A DNA stretch of 64,000 nucleotides, from NCBI GenBank assembly GCA_016718035.1, contig JADKEK010000001.1:62001-126000 (forward strand), given 5' to 3'. The notes beneath the pieces are model-generated. The model had not been told where the DNA came from. It searched no databases and was given only the letters and a program-made list of their open reading frames with translations. The stretch is from Bacteroidota bacterium (GTDB taxonomy: Bacteria > Bacteroidota > Bacteroidia > Chitinophagales > BACL12). Positions 8,351-17,543 of this stretch are shown here, piece after piece. Within the stretch, counting starts at the first letter, position 1. Every line of letters begins with the position of its first letter. The position numbers and the translations under genes are program-made.

Positions 8351-10612
8351 TTATAACTCAAACGTTTTAATAAACTTGACTGTTACTGCCTGATTGTCAA
8401 CTACAGGTAAATGTGGGTCTAATCGTGTCACATCAGTATTGGTGCCCTGGTTATAGACGATAAATAAATCTGTGCCTTCCTTTGGATTATAACGGAAACG
8501 TAAATTTGCGCTGACTAAATCTGACAAGTCATCATATTGCACATAAAAACGCAACGATACTTTTGTTGTGAAGTTATAGGTTACATTCCATCGAATTAAA
8601 TTACTTACGAATTGAGTGCTTACTGTATCAGTTAAATAAGTGTCAAAATTGATATTGTTAAATTCGTAGTATAAGGAGAAATTAAGATGTGCATTTATAT
8701 AATAATTAATATTTGGCATTAAAGTCAATTTCTGACCACTGTAAAATCCACCATACACACCAATAAGTGCTAGTCGCAACGCTGATTGTGAAGGCGAATA
8801 AATTTCCAATGAATTATTCCAATTGGTATAAGTTCCGGCTGCAATGGCATTATTTTCATCCAATTCCCAATCAAAAGGTAATGAATCTATTTTATACTCA
8901 AATAGCGAAAAATTAATTTCCATTCCATTTTTAAACTGAACGCCAGGCCATAAATCTATTGCATGCGTTTCCCTTTTGTGTGTATCAAATCGCCAACGAT
9001 AATTATTAGTGGAAATCAAATACATATATTGCAATTTACTTGATTCAGGAAGACGAACACGGTAGGTAAGTTGTGTGCGGCTATTACCATAATTATTATC
9101 ATCAATAAATCCCATATCAGGTCGAATTTCTTTGCCAAGAAAATCTAAGGTGCTATTGTAAGTAAACCCGGTTACAGCTGATTTAAAAACACCGAGATGT
9201 AAATAACTGGCATCAATAAAATCATTGGCCTGTAAATTAATGAGTGTACTGGCAACACCGCCTTCAACAGTAAACTGCTGATTAAATCTTTTCACAAAAT
9301 CTAACCCTACCGATTGGTTAGAAGTATTGGATGTGTCGGTATTTATTTTATTGGTAATAATTCCTCCTACAAAACTTCCTAATGAGTCGATATCTTTTCT
9401 GGTGCGCAATACAGTAAAATTGTGTGGTGAAATACCCTCATCTGCAATGCCTAATGTTTGCATATTTAAGGCACCCATTTGCCATCCGTTCGCTTTTCCG
9501 GTTAATCGTGCACCACCAATAATGGGCACTATCAATCCATTTTCACGGCCAATTTTTCTGGAAATAAATAAAGTATTTCCCGAAGGAAATCCGAAACTCA
9601 GATTGTTAGCAGATTCCAAAAAGAAACTTCGTTTTTCAGGAAGATTTACTTCGTATTTCGAGAGATTTATAATGCGGTCATCAACTTCAGCTTGTGCAAA
9701 ATCAGTATTGAGCGTTAAATCTAATGTCAGGTTTTTGGTGATGCCATATTTAGCATCAATACCAATATTGCTGATTATTTTATCTACAATTTCAATATCA
9801 TCAAAATTTTTGCGTTGCATAAATTCCGTTTGCGCAACATAGGCCGTGGAGTCTGCATTTAAAATATTAAACCGATTAAAATTTGCAATCGCATAAGGAC
9901 TAATATAAAAAGGTGTTCTGCTCACCAGGTTGGTAAAAACAACTTCTCTTGCAAACGATAAATTAGACCATGCGCCTTGTGTTGAAGGGTCGCAGGGAGG
10001 TGAAGTAATAAGTTCGTTTTTGCGTTTAATCATTCTGGAAATGCGAATGCCCATAATTACTTCACTTTTAGTTTCAAATCGCAGCGATGAAAATGGAATT
10101 CGATATTCAGTAGAATATCCATAAGGTTGAATAGCAGTAACTGCATCCCAATAAGTATTGTAAGAGTCATTACTTGAAGTGCCATCTTGCGAAAATGTGG
10201 CATCCCAACGCGCGTCAAGTGTATTAGCTAAAAATCCCAAACCAGTTGTTTTATCGCGATAGGTATCAATTATTAAACCTGTGCCATCATCGTCGCCCAA
10301 TGCATAATCTCTATTTAATGCCAAGCGAGTTAAGTTGTCGGGCTCAGTATCAAAACAAGTTATGCCAACATATAAATAATCGTCGTTGTACACTATTCTG
10401 TAAATCGTTTTCTCGGTTGCTGCAGCACCTGCTTGAGGGGATTGTTGCATAAATGCATCTTCAGATGGTGTAAGTTGCCAAACCTGTTCATCTAGTTTAC
10501 CATCCAACACAATGTCATCGGTAATTCGATAGGGTTTATAGGGTTCCTGTCCGTAGGAAATGCAATAAGATAAACAAAAAACTGCCGAGACAAATAACAC
10601 GATACGCATCAT
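8351..10612 (-). CDS. DUF5916 outer-membrane protein with N-terminal CBM9-like domain
   Basis: A 753-residue secreted protein. The signal peptide MMRIVLFVSAVFCLSYCISYGQ starts at the ATG at 10612; the longer frame from 10675 adds a polar stretch with no function. A CBM9-like beta-sandwich lies at about residues 30-215 (ITDDIVLDGKLDEQVWQ; YLYVGITCFDTEP; YSTEYRIPFSSLRF). It is followed by the DUF5916 region, mostly amphipathic strands with an aromatic-rich, barrel-like C-terminus ending TVKFIKTFEL. The family is common in Bacteroidota, is predicted to sit in the outer membrane, and has no firm function. It lies downstream of the C1 peptidase gene on the same strand, but a strong terminator separates them. 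Confidence 0.85.
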   Translation of the reverse strand: MMRIVLFVSAVFCLSYCISYGQEPYKPYRITDDIVLDGKLDEQVWQLTPSEDAFMQQSPQAGAAATEKTIYRIVYNDDYLYVGITCFDTEPDNLTRLALNRDYALGDDDGTGLIIDTYRDKTTGLGFLANTLDARWDATFSQDGTSSNDSYNTYWDAVTAIQPYGYSTEYRIPFSSLRFETKSEVIMGIRISRMIKRKNELITSPPCDPSTQGAWSNLSFAREVVFTNLVSRTPFYISPYAIANFNRFNILNADSTAYVAQTEFMQRKNFDDIEIVDKIISNIGIDAKYGITKNLTLDLTLNTDFAQAEVDDRIINLSKYEVNLPEKRSFFLESANNLSFGFPSGNTLFISRKIGRENGLIVPIIGGARLTGKANGWQMGALNMQTLGIADEGISPHNFTVLRTRKDIDSLGSFVGGIITNKINTDTSNTSNQSVGLDFVKRFNQQFTVEGGVASTLINLQANDFIDASYLHLGVFKSAVTGFTYNSTLDFLGKEIRPDMGFIDDNNYGNSRTQLTYRVRLPESSKLQYMYLISTNNYRWRFDTHKRETHAIDLWPGVQFKNGMEINFSLFEYKIDSLPFDWELDENNAIAAGTYTNWNNSLEIYSPSQSALRLALIGVYGGFYSGQKLTLMPNINYYINAHLNFSLYYEFNNINFDTYLTDTVSTQFVSNLIRWNVTYNFTTKVSLRFYVQYDDLSDLVSANLRFRYNPKEGTDLFIVYNQGTNTDVTRLDPHLPVVDNQAVTVKFIKTFEL

Positions 10613-10764
10613 GTAATATTGGGTTGTTTTGGGTATGCCTGAATAATAATTAGGTATAAAAATACTGAATTCCAAAATACTCTTTAAGTTTTGAAGGTTG
10701 TTCCGTATTCGCAGGTCCAGCGTTGCTTATTTTTCTGCTGATTTTCAGGTAGTAATTAAATAAA

Positions 10765-10800
10765 AATGCGCCACATGTTTTGTATTACATGTGGCGCATT
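10765..10800 (-). terminator. Long terminator hairpin after the C1 peptidase gene
   Basis: Perfect 14-base arms AATGCGCCACATGT / ACATGTGGCGCATT with an 8-base loop. On the minus strand it is followed by TTTTATTTAATTA. It lies 11 bases past the C1 peptidase stop. Confidence 0.85.
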
Positions 10801-10811
10801 AATAAAAGGTA

Positions 10812-12050
10812 TTATTTCGAAGAGAATTTTTCCAATATAGGTTTTACTGCATCTTTATGAACTGTAAATGACATCATTTTTAATTTCACATAATCTTCAC
10901 TCACATATAAGTAGCCAAAGCTCGGACTAGCAGCTCCACAATTCCGTGATCCAGAACCGCTGTCCTTATATAAAAACCAAGTTTTTCCATCCTGTTCTTT
11001 ATACCCAACTAAATGCATAGCATGATCGTCGGTAGTTGAGCCATTATTAAATCGCAACTGACGTGCAGCATCGTTAATATATTCACTGCTAATATCCCAG
11101 GTAGGTATTACAGCAATATTATTGTAGCTATCCCAACCCGGTTCAGAAACATCACCACCAATGCTGATACTATAACCGTTTTTTAATGCTGTTTTGATGG
11201 TAGACATAAAATCGGTCGCCGGTAAATTATAATAGGTTGCATCATTCCACCAATTATCCGGAACATCATATTCAGCTTGCGTATAAAATGGTTTTTGCAT
11301 TAAACTCATAAAATCCACATAATTATTCATGTCGAGTTTTAATACATTTTTTACGAATTCGAGCGGGGTATAATTTTTATTTTCCCATGATACTGAAATA
11401 GGTGGTTCGCCCATATAAAAATTCAGGATTGCCTTAACGGAATTTACTACTTCATTTTCATTCCAGTTATTATTGGTTTTCACACCTTGTAAATAGGCCT
11501 GCAGTTCTTTAAACATTGTTTCATGGTTATAAAAGGATGCAGTGGAAGTTTTTCCTTTATAATTATCGTAAGGAACAATGCCGTATTGTTTAATCATATT
11601 GGTAGTGCCGTTTGTTTCACTGCCTTCACCAAAATACATATCGCCGCGATGTGCTACAAAATATTTTGCGCGTTCAACATATTGCCAATACACCACATAC
11701 ATTTCACTTAATTTAATTTCATTTCCGCTAGTGCGTTTTGTTTCACTTTCGAAAAATGAGATAGTTGAAAAACACCAGCAGGTATTGGTATTCCCCTGAC
11801 TAACAGGATTGCCATGCCAAATCGTGTTATACGATTTAGGGTCTTTAGGAGCGTTAATACCTGTGCCATCTATTTTAAAGAGACGGGCATCTTTTGTTGT
11901 TTTAGATGATTCACTTTTGTTGACATCAGGCAAAATAACATCCTGATAATAATTGCCTTTTGGTTCGCGATATTCTGCCTTTTCGGGTTGTTGGGCAAAC
12001 AATGTAGTGGCTGTAAAAAGACAACCAAAGCCCATTACAAAATATTTCAT
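10812..12050 (-). CDS. Secreted C1-family (papain/bleomycin-hydrolase-like) cysteine peptidase
   Basis: A 412-residue protein with signal peptide MKYFVMGFGCLFTATTLFAQ. The catalytic segment SQGNTNTCWCFS holds the oxyanion Gln85 and nucleophile Cys91. The active-site His is H343 in DDHAMHLVGY. The third position, normally Asn in ENSWG of aminopeptidase C, is Asp363 here (LYKDSGSGS). Overall length and the CWCFS form match the C1B bleomycin hydrolase/aminopeptidase C branch. Export implies a periplasmic or extracellular peptidase, unlike cytoplasmic bleomycin hydrolases. It is a single transcription unit with its own terminator; a -7-like box is present at 12071-12078. Confidence 0.88.
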   Translation of the reverse strand: MKYFVMGFGCLFTATTLFAQQPEKAEYREPKGNYYQDVILPDVNKSESSKTTKDARLFKIDGTGINAPKDPKSYNTIWHGNPVSQGNTNTCWCFSTISFFESETKRTSGNEIKLSEMYVVYWQYVERAKYFVAHRGDMYFGEGSETNGTTNMIKQYGIVPYDNYKGKTSTASFYNHETMFKELQAYLQGVKTNNNWNENEVVNSVKAILNFYMGEPPISVSWENKNYTPLEFVKNVLKLDMNNYVDFMSLMQKPFYTQAEYDVPDNWWNDATYYNLPATDFMSTIKTALKNGYSISIGGDVSEPGWDSYNNIAVIPTWDISSEYINDAARQLRFNNGSTTDDHAMHLVGYKEQDGKTWFLYKDSGSGSRNCGAASPSFGYLYVSEDYVKLKMMSFTVHKDAVKPILEKFSSK

Positions 12051-12070
12051 GTTGTAAAGTTTAGTCGACT

Positions 12071-12078
12071 CAAAATTA
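12071..12078 (-). promoter_or_regulatory. -7 promoter box for the C1 peptidase gene
   Basis: TAATTTTG on the minus strand, a full TAnnTTTG match 20 bases before the ATG at 12050. The nearest TTG is 24 bases further upstream, slightly long. Confidence 0.4.
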
Positions 12079-12138
12079 CTTGTTTGATTTTGAGAATTAC
12101 TACAAATGGAAGCTAAATTCTGTTAAAAAACAATACGA

Positions 12139-12866
12139 TTATCTTAAAAACTGCCAATATATTTTACGGAAGAAATTCAGAAAATTGTATACCAATTGAG
12201 CGTGTATGGGTTCTTTAACAGATGCCCAACTTTCAGGAAACGAATAGCCCCAGTAGCGCATAAAAGGCCCAAAAACAAATTTGGCTCTGCGTTTTGCCTC
12301 ATCAGAAGTATAATAGCTCCAAAAATCTGCTTTTTTCTCAGGTGTTTTGTTTGCCTGAGGCAGGTCTCTTGTTATAGGAAGGCCAACTGCTGTAAATACT
12401 TTGCGATAATCTTCAACAAGATGTTCGAAGCGTATAAGATGGGCCATTTTTTTGTGATGGATGATACTCCAATTACTATATGGCCACTTAAAAATTTCAA
12501 AAAGTAAGTTTCAAAATCGGCGTTATTTTGAATAATAAATTGATAACGCACGGCATCTCGGTTTTTTGCTAACGATTTTCTCAACCATTTGCCAGGGCGT
12601 TTTCTGCCTGAAGAAAATCGTTGGTCTAAATCGTTTTTGTATTTAAAATACATGCTCACCGTTTGATCCAATGGATTTCGCACACTACCTATGGCCTGAT
12701 ACTTTTTTTCAGCAGGGGAAGCCTTGCGCAGGAAATCATCGTAAGTCGCGTGTTTATTTAAGAAGGGCTCACAACCGTATTGCTCTCTTATTTCCTTAGA
12801 AATAGCACTGGTGGCTGTAAGCGGCAGCTCAACAAAAATAAATTTATAACGGTGATCAATAACCAT
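12139..12866 (-). pseudogene. Sulfotransferase-family gene, split by a one-base frameshift
   Basis: Two overlapping frames encode one sulfotransferase-like protein. The first (from the ATG at 12866, MVIDHRYK) has the 5' phosphate-binding region FVELPLTATSAI and the 3' motif SVRNPLDQTVSMYFKY. The second (from about 12453 to 12139) continues with KKMAHLIRFEHLVEDYRKVF and a normal C-terminus. The frames join at a run of seven A (plus-strand T, 12447-12453); eight A would restore one frame of 242 residues. Either the gene is inactivated or phase-variable, or the base was lost in assembly. An upstream -7 box at 12888-12895 excludes the TTG start at 12890. The family transfers sulfate from PAPS to carbohydrates or other acceptors. 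Confidence 0.75.
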
Positions 12867-12887
12867 GGTAATTGTCGATTTTCGCCA

Positions 12888-12895
12888 CAAAAATA
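12888..12895 (-). promoter_or_regulatory. -7 promoter box for the split sulfotransferase gene
   Basis: TATTTTTG on the minus strand, a full consensus match 21 bases before the ATG at 12866. An intact promoter argues against long-standing gene decay. Confidence 0.4.
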
Positions 12896-12959
12896 AGGAT
12901 AAAACAGCTTATTCTCTCACCGAAAATAAATGCAAAACCCAAGAGATTATATTGCCATA

Positions 12960-13820
12960 TTAATTGGCATTGGCATCTATAAATGTCAGTAAATGTGTTT
13001 TTACATCATCAGGTAAAAATCCACCAAAAAACACGGTACCCATATCATGCAAATAAAGTGGGTAAAAGTGGTAGGTGTAAGTAACTTCCTGAGCAGCTAA
13101 TACTGCTGCCAAAGCCTCACCTTGCGAAGCGGGAACAGTAAAATCTAATCCGCAATATTGTAATAGGGTTGGCGGTGAACTTGGATTCACGAAGGTAATC
13201 GGGCTGGCATTTATCCAGGCTGTTGTGTCAGATAAATAGGTGGTGCCGGTCATATTTTCAACAAGCGGCGTTAAATCCGGCGTGTATAAAAAGTGATCTG
13301 CAGTAAGGTCTGTTGGACCTGCTAAACTAATTGCAGCTTTAATTGCCCCATCGGTGTTGTTGTTATAGGCAGTGTACAATGCGAGATGCCCGCCGGCACT
13401 ATGGCCTGCTATGATTATCTGGTCGGGTGAAATAACAAATTCTGCGCTTTTTGTAATTAGTAAATCCAAAGCTGCTCTGATATCGGCTATTTGGTCCTCA
13501 TAAGTTATACCAAGTGCAGCATTGGCATAACGATAATTGACATTTGCGTATGCAAACTCATTTCCTTTTAAGGCCGATAAAATAACGGTAAAGTCCGCTT
13601 TATCACCTGTATTCCATCCTCCACCGTGAATAAAAACTAAAATTTTAGTATCTGAATTTCTATTCGCTGGTAGATATAAATCAAAACGTTGCTGCGGGTC
13701 GTCGCCATATTGAATTTCATAAATATTCTCTTCTACTAAAGGGCCGGTAACTCCATCATCATCAGTACATGATGCGAATAAACCAATTAATGCAAGGGCA
13801 AATACAATTTGTTTTTTCAT
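12960..13820 (-). CDS. Alpha/beta-hydrolase lipoprotein (esterase/lipase, HSL/BD-FAE-like)
   Basis: A 286-residue lipoprotein: MKKQIVFALALIGLFASC ends in a lipobox, with lipidation at Cys18. The alpha/beta-hydrolase core follows. The oxyanion motif HGGGW is at residues 65-69 and the nucleophile Ser141 is in GHSAGG. Probable catalytic Asp lies in YCGLDFTVP, and the catalytic His in YLHDMG. The HGGG plus GHSAGG pair is typical of the hormone-sensitive-lipase and BD-FAE-like esterases, which act on short-chain esters or acetylated sugars. The location is probably the outer membrane. It is a lone gene on the minus strand; no sugar-degradation genes adjoin it, so the substrate is open. Confidence 0.85.
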   Translation of the reverse strand: MKKQIVFALALIGLFASCTDDDGVTGPLVEENIYEIQYGDDPQQRFDLYLPANRNSDTKILVFIHGGGWNTGDKADFTVILSALKGNEFAYANVNYRYANAALGITYEDQIADIRAALDLLITKSAEFVISPDQIIIAGHSAGGHLALYTAYNNNTDGAIKAAISLAGPTDLTADHFLYTPDLTPLVENMTGTTYLSDTTAWINASPITFVNPSSPPTLLQYCGLDFTVPASQGEALAAVLAAQEVTYTYHFYPLYLHDMGTVFFGGFLPDDVKTHLLTFIDANAN

Positions 13821-13962
13821 AAATAAGGAGAAGTGCTTTTAGGTTGACAGTTGAAAATAAAAAGGCCAATTACTTGCTTGATAATTTAGGCACTTATACG
13901 AATTTCCGGTAAATAGGTTACAAAAACTATTCCAAAAATAACAATTTAAGTGTTTAAACAGC

Positions 13963-15156
13963 TTATATTGCTTCATCTAGGACTTTATATAAACTATCCC
14001 AGGTATAATATTTCGCTGCAGTTATTTTACTTTGTTTGGCGATGTTTTCCCATTTATTTTTATCGGTTAATAAGTCGGAAACATATTCGCCAAATGTTTG
14101 CACATTATCAGTAATTAATATATCTTTTTCATGTTGTACTTGTAATCCTTCTGCACCAATTGTAGTACAAACCATTGGAATACCCCGACATAAACCATTA
14201 ATGGTTTTTACTTTCATACCGCTTCCGAAACGCAATGGTATTATATTCACTTTACATTTGGTAAAATAGGTTTCTAAATCGACTACAAAACCAGTTATAT
14301 GAATATCCTGAAACTGTTGACTCATTTCAATTAGCCGTTGGTCAGGGTTTTTACCTATAATGTATAATTTTAATTCCGGAAATTGTTGTTTGAGTTTGGT
14401 CCAACAACCTTGGACAAACCAAATTAATCCCTCTATATTAGCTTCCCATGTTAGTGTTCCGACATATACCAAACTATTTTCTAAAGTATCAAATTCAGGA
14501 ATAGGTATTTTAATTTGGTCATCTTCACCAATATGTAAATAATCGCGAAATTTCAGTTTGCGTTTTTCGGGATTAGGTTCGTGAATTTCATTGTCATTTG
14601 TTCCGCCTAATACAATATCGGCTTGTGCAACGTAACGCAATTCCCATTTTTTAATTCGTTTAGCCTCTGCGTTTATGACTAATTTTTTAATTGGATTTGA
14701 TTCAACTTCGGCATATCGACTCCAAATTAAATATTCGGCATTGTGTGAACGGAAAATTACTTTGCCTTTGAAATTTTTGGGAACATATTGCATTACTTCA
14801 TAATGTTCCGCAATTATTACATCATAGTCATTTGCAATTTCCTGAATTTTACGATGCATGGAAGGGGAATAATTTCTAAACATATTAATGGAGATTCCCT
14901 TCACATAACTTTTAATCAAATTGACAGGATTACGTTCAACATTTAATACTTCAAAATAATAATTGGTTATACCGGTATCTTCCAAAAATGCGTCTTTATA
15001 TTTTACATCTTCACCTTTTAAAAAACAAGCAAAAAATACGTCGTGGTTTTTATGCAGGTAAGAAATTAATTTGTACGAATTAAATAAACTTGCTCCGTGG
15101 TTAGCAGGGAAGGGGAGATGTATGGTAATATGTAATACTTTTTTGCGTTGAGGCAT
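13963..15156 (-). CDS. GT4-type glycosyltransferase
   Basis: A 397-residue cytoplasmic glycosyltransferase of the GT-B fold. The N-terminal acceptor domain begins VLHITIHLPFPANHGASLFN. The C-terminal Rossmann domain has YVGTLTWEANIEGL, LKLYIIGKNP, IHITGFV, IIPLRFGSGMKVK and IPMVCTTIGAEGL. This order and the G[ST]GMK..E-like sugar-nucleotide site are typical of GT4, and close to enzymes annotated as sugar transferases of exopolysaccharide systems. It probably transfers a sugar to a cell-surface glycan. With two sulfotransferase genes within 4 kb, a sulfated glycan is conceivable, but they are not in one operon. A -7-like box TAATTTTG lies at 15187-15194. Confidence 0.88.
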   Translation of the reverse strand: MPQRKKVLHITIHLPFPANHGASLFNSYKLISYLHKNHDVFFACFLKGEDVKYKDAFLEDTGITNYYFEVLNVERNPVNLIKSYVKGISINMFRNYSPSMHRKIQEIANDYDVIIAEHYEVMQYVPKNFKGKVIFRSHNAEYLIWSRYAEVESNPIKKLVINAEAKRIKKWELRYVAQADIVLGGTNDNEIHEPNPEKRKLKFRDYLHIGEDDQIKIPIPEFDTLENSLVYVGTLTWEANIEGLIWFVQGCWTKLKQQFPELKLYIIGKNPDQRLIEMSQQFQDIHITGFVVDLETYFTKCKVNIIPLRFGSGMKVKTINGLCRGIPMVCTTIGAEGLQVQHEKDILITDNVQTFGEYVSDLLTDKNKWENIAKQSKITAAKYYTWDSLYKVLDEAI

Positions 15157-15186
15157 TGGTCTTGTATTGAGGTGTTAAAATCCGCT

Positions 15187-15194
15187 CAAAATTA
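15187..15194 (-). promoter_or_regulatory. -7 promoter box for the GT4 gene
   Basis: TAATTTTG on the minus strand, a full consensus match 30 bases before the ATG at 15156. No TTG at the standard distance. Confidence 0.35.
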
Positions 15195-15416
15195 ACGCGT
15201 TATTCGATATTAACACATGTCAAAAGTGTGTATAAACCGTCTATTTTAGGCCTATTTCCATTGGTTTTACCTCCAGAATTGTAAATTTTAATAAAAAATT
15301 GGTTTTTTTTCACCAAAAATGCCATTTTTGCCATGCTAAAGTCATCTTTACCCCAATAAACCTGTTAAAACATAACCATTTCTCAAACTTTTTAATATTT
15401 TCACAAAAAAAATACT

Positions 15417-17315
15417 ATGAAAAAAACTGTACTTAACAAAAATGAAAGGCTCCTCGCTTATTCTGCCATGGCTGCGGCTATGGTTGCAGCTATACCTGAT
15501 GCTAATGCTGATATTGTATATGTAGATATTCCTGACGTTACGCTGGAATTAGGTGATTTTACCACTGCTGAATTTGATGGTGACGGAGTTGTTGATTTTG
15601 CTTTTGGACTTTCATCAGGCAATAGTGGTGATTGGACATTTATTCGCGCCTTTGGTTCAATTAGCTTTTTGACCTATGGTAATGCAACCAATATGTTTAT
15701 TGGATATAGCGGTGCTATTTTACCTTATGGCAGCGCATTGGGTTCCGGCGCATTGATAGGACCTGATGCTTCTTTTGTGGAAGGTCTTTATAATCAGGTG
15801 TTTATGGCTTCTATTTATTCCGGAATTACTTATGGCCAATTTGGCGACGCAGAAGATCATTACCTCGGCTTTAAATTTGATATTGGTGGCGAACTCCACT
15901 ATGGTTGGATACGCGTTAATTGCACAGTTGGGCCTGTTACATTGACAGTTCGCGACTGGGCTTATGATGATGAAGCAAATACGCCAATTATAGCAGGTGC
16001 AACTGCAACACCACTTCCGGTTGCAAACTTTGAAGGTGATGCCATTATTGTTGATGAGACAGCTGCGTCAACAACTGTTACGGTAATGTTGGATATAGCA
16101 GGAGATTGCAGTGTTGACTTGGATGTGAATGATGCGCTTACTACCGCAACCAACGGAGTAGACTTTACCATGTCAGACCCAACTGTTGCCACATTTGCCG
16201 GTGGTGTTACTACCTTGAGTTTCGATATTACGCTTACCGATGATTTAGATTTTGAAGGAACAGAATCTATTGTAATTGATATTAATAACCCGGTTGGATG
16301 TGAAATTGGTGCTGCTTCTCAATATGCCATCGTGATTGATGATAATGAGGTTCCACTTCCTGCACTTGTTAATATGGATGGCACTGCAGTTGCGCTGTCC
16401 GAATCAGGAGGTTCCGGTTCGGTTGGTATTAATATTTCGGAAACATCAGATTGTGTTGTTGACTACGCATTAAATGCCGGCGGAACAACTGCTACTGAAG
16501 GTTCCGATTTTACCTATACTACCGGAAGTGTAACATTTGTCGATGGTGGTGCATTAACGCAATCATTTGACTATACGATAATTGATGATGTAGAAGTTGA
16601 AAGTACAGAAGATATAATATTCGAAATTACCGGCGTTACAGGCACATGTGCAATTGGTTTAATTACTGAATCAAGTGTTGCTATTATAGATAACGATGTT
16701 GCACCTGTTGTAGGTGAAGTTTCTCTTACAGAAGTTGCGGGTACCGTAGAAGAAATTGCTACTACTTTCACAGGCACTGTTGAAATGGATGAGGCAAGTG
16801 ATTGTACCGTTACTTTAAATGTAAATGCCGGAGCATCTACTGCAACTAACGGTGAAGATTTTACTTTTAGTGAAACTATTTTAACATTTACTGAAGGCGG
16901 AGCAACTACACAAACTTTTGATGTAACAATTAATGCCGACGTCGAAATTGAGCCTGATGAAACCGTAGTTGTAGAAATTACATCAATAGATGGTAGTTGT
17001 ACTTTAGACGAAACAGCTGATGCTTTATCGTTAGTAATTGTAAATAACGACTTTATTGATATTCATGAATTTAGTAACGCAGGTATACAATTATATACAT
17101 TTAATAATCAGGTAATGTTGCAGTTTGAAAATGCTTCATCTGCGGATGGTGCAGGCTTCCAGTTACTAGATGCTACAGGTCGAATTGTATTTGATGCAAG
17201 TAATCTTGTTTCCGAAAATACCTTTACACTTAATACACTGCCAACAGGAGTTTATGTTGCACGTGTTGTAATTAATGGAAAGGCTTTGGACAAACAAGTT
17301 TATTTAAATAATTAA
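15417..17315 (+). CDS. Calx-beta-repeat surface protein with T9SS sorting domain
   Basis: A 632-residue secreted protein. A long signal region (with the AYSAMAAAM core, cleaved near ANADI) precedes an N-terminal module of about 165 residues. This module is clearly shared with the 60932 gene (GYSGAILPYGSAL, YLGFKF, LHYGWIR, RDWAYDDEANTPIIAG). Three Calx-beta-type units follow at about 205-310, 315-425 and 430-545, each with an opening acidic strand, a TEGxDFT-like core and an IIDDxE-type end. The final 80 residues form a T9SS CTD (LNTLPTGVYVARV). The Calx-beta units would bind Ca2+. The protein is probably cell-surface attached or released; ligand unknown. Confidence 0.85.
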   Translation: MKKTVLNKNERLLAYSAMAAAMVAAIPDANADIVYVDIPDVTLELGDFTTAEFDGDGVVDFAFGLSSGNSGDWTFIRAFGSISFLTYGNATNMFIGYSGAILPYGSALGSGALIGPDASFVEGLYNQVFMASIYSGITYGQFGDAEDHYLGFKFDIGGELHYGWIRVNCTVGPVTLTVRDWAYDDEANTPIIAGATATPLPVANFEGDAIIVDETAASTTVTVMLDIAGDCSVDLDVNDALTTATNGVDFTMSDPTVATFAGGVTTLSFDITLTDDLDFEGTESIVIDINNPVGCEIGAASQYAIVIDDNEVPLPALVNMDGTAVALSESGGSGSVGINISETSDCVVDYALNAGGTTATEGSDFTYTTGSVTFVDGGALTQSFDYTIIDDVEVESTEDIIFEITGVTGTCAIGLITESSVAIIDNDVAPVVGEVSLTEVAGTVEEIATTFTGTVEMDEASDCTVTLNVNAGASTATNGEDFTFSETILTFTEGGATTQTFDVTINADVEIEPDETVVVEITSIDGSCTLDETADALSLVIVNNDFIDIHEFSNAGIQLYTFNNQVMLQFENASSADGAGFQLLDATGRIVFDASNLVSENTFTLNTLPTGVYVARVVINGKALDKQVYLNN

Positions 17316-17334
17316 GGATAAACAACTTAACATA

Positions 17335-17363
17335 AAAGCTGCCTCAAAAGGGCAGCTTTTTTT
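17335..17363 (+). terminator. Terminator after the Calx-beta gene
   Basis: Arms AAAGCTGCC / GGCAGCTTT with a 7-base loop and a run of T to 17363, 20 bases past the stop codon. Confidence 0.85.
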
Positions 17364-17543
17364 ATTGTTGCTAAGTCCCAACCCGTTCTCCGTCCACTGA
17401 GGGGCCAGGTTTCCGACACCTTCGTGAAAAGTGGTAAAATGAGATGAAGCGATTGTTACTTACGAGAAAAAAATTAAATTGTCTGGTATAGATGGATGAT
17501 ATTCCTTCTATAAATTACATTCAAAAAAATAATAGCAGAAGCG

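Noticed and set aside
9327..9842. 171-codon plus-strand frame
   Set aside because: Antisense shadow inside the DUF5916 gene, whose protein is clearly real.
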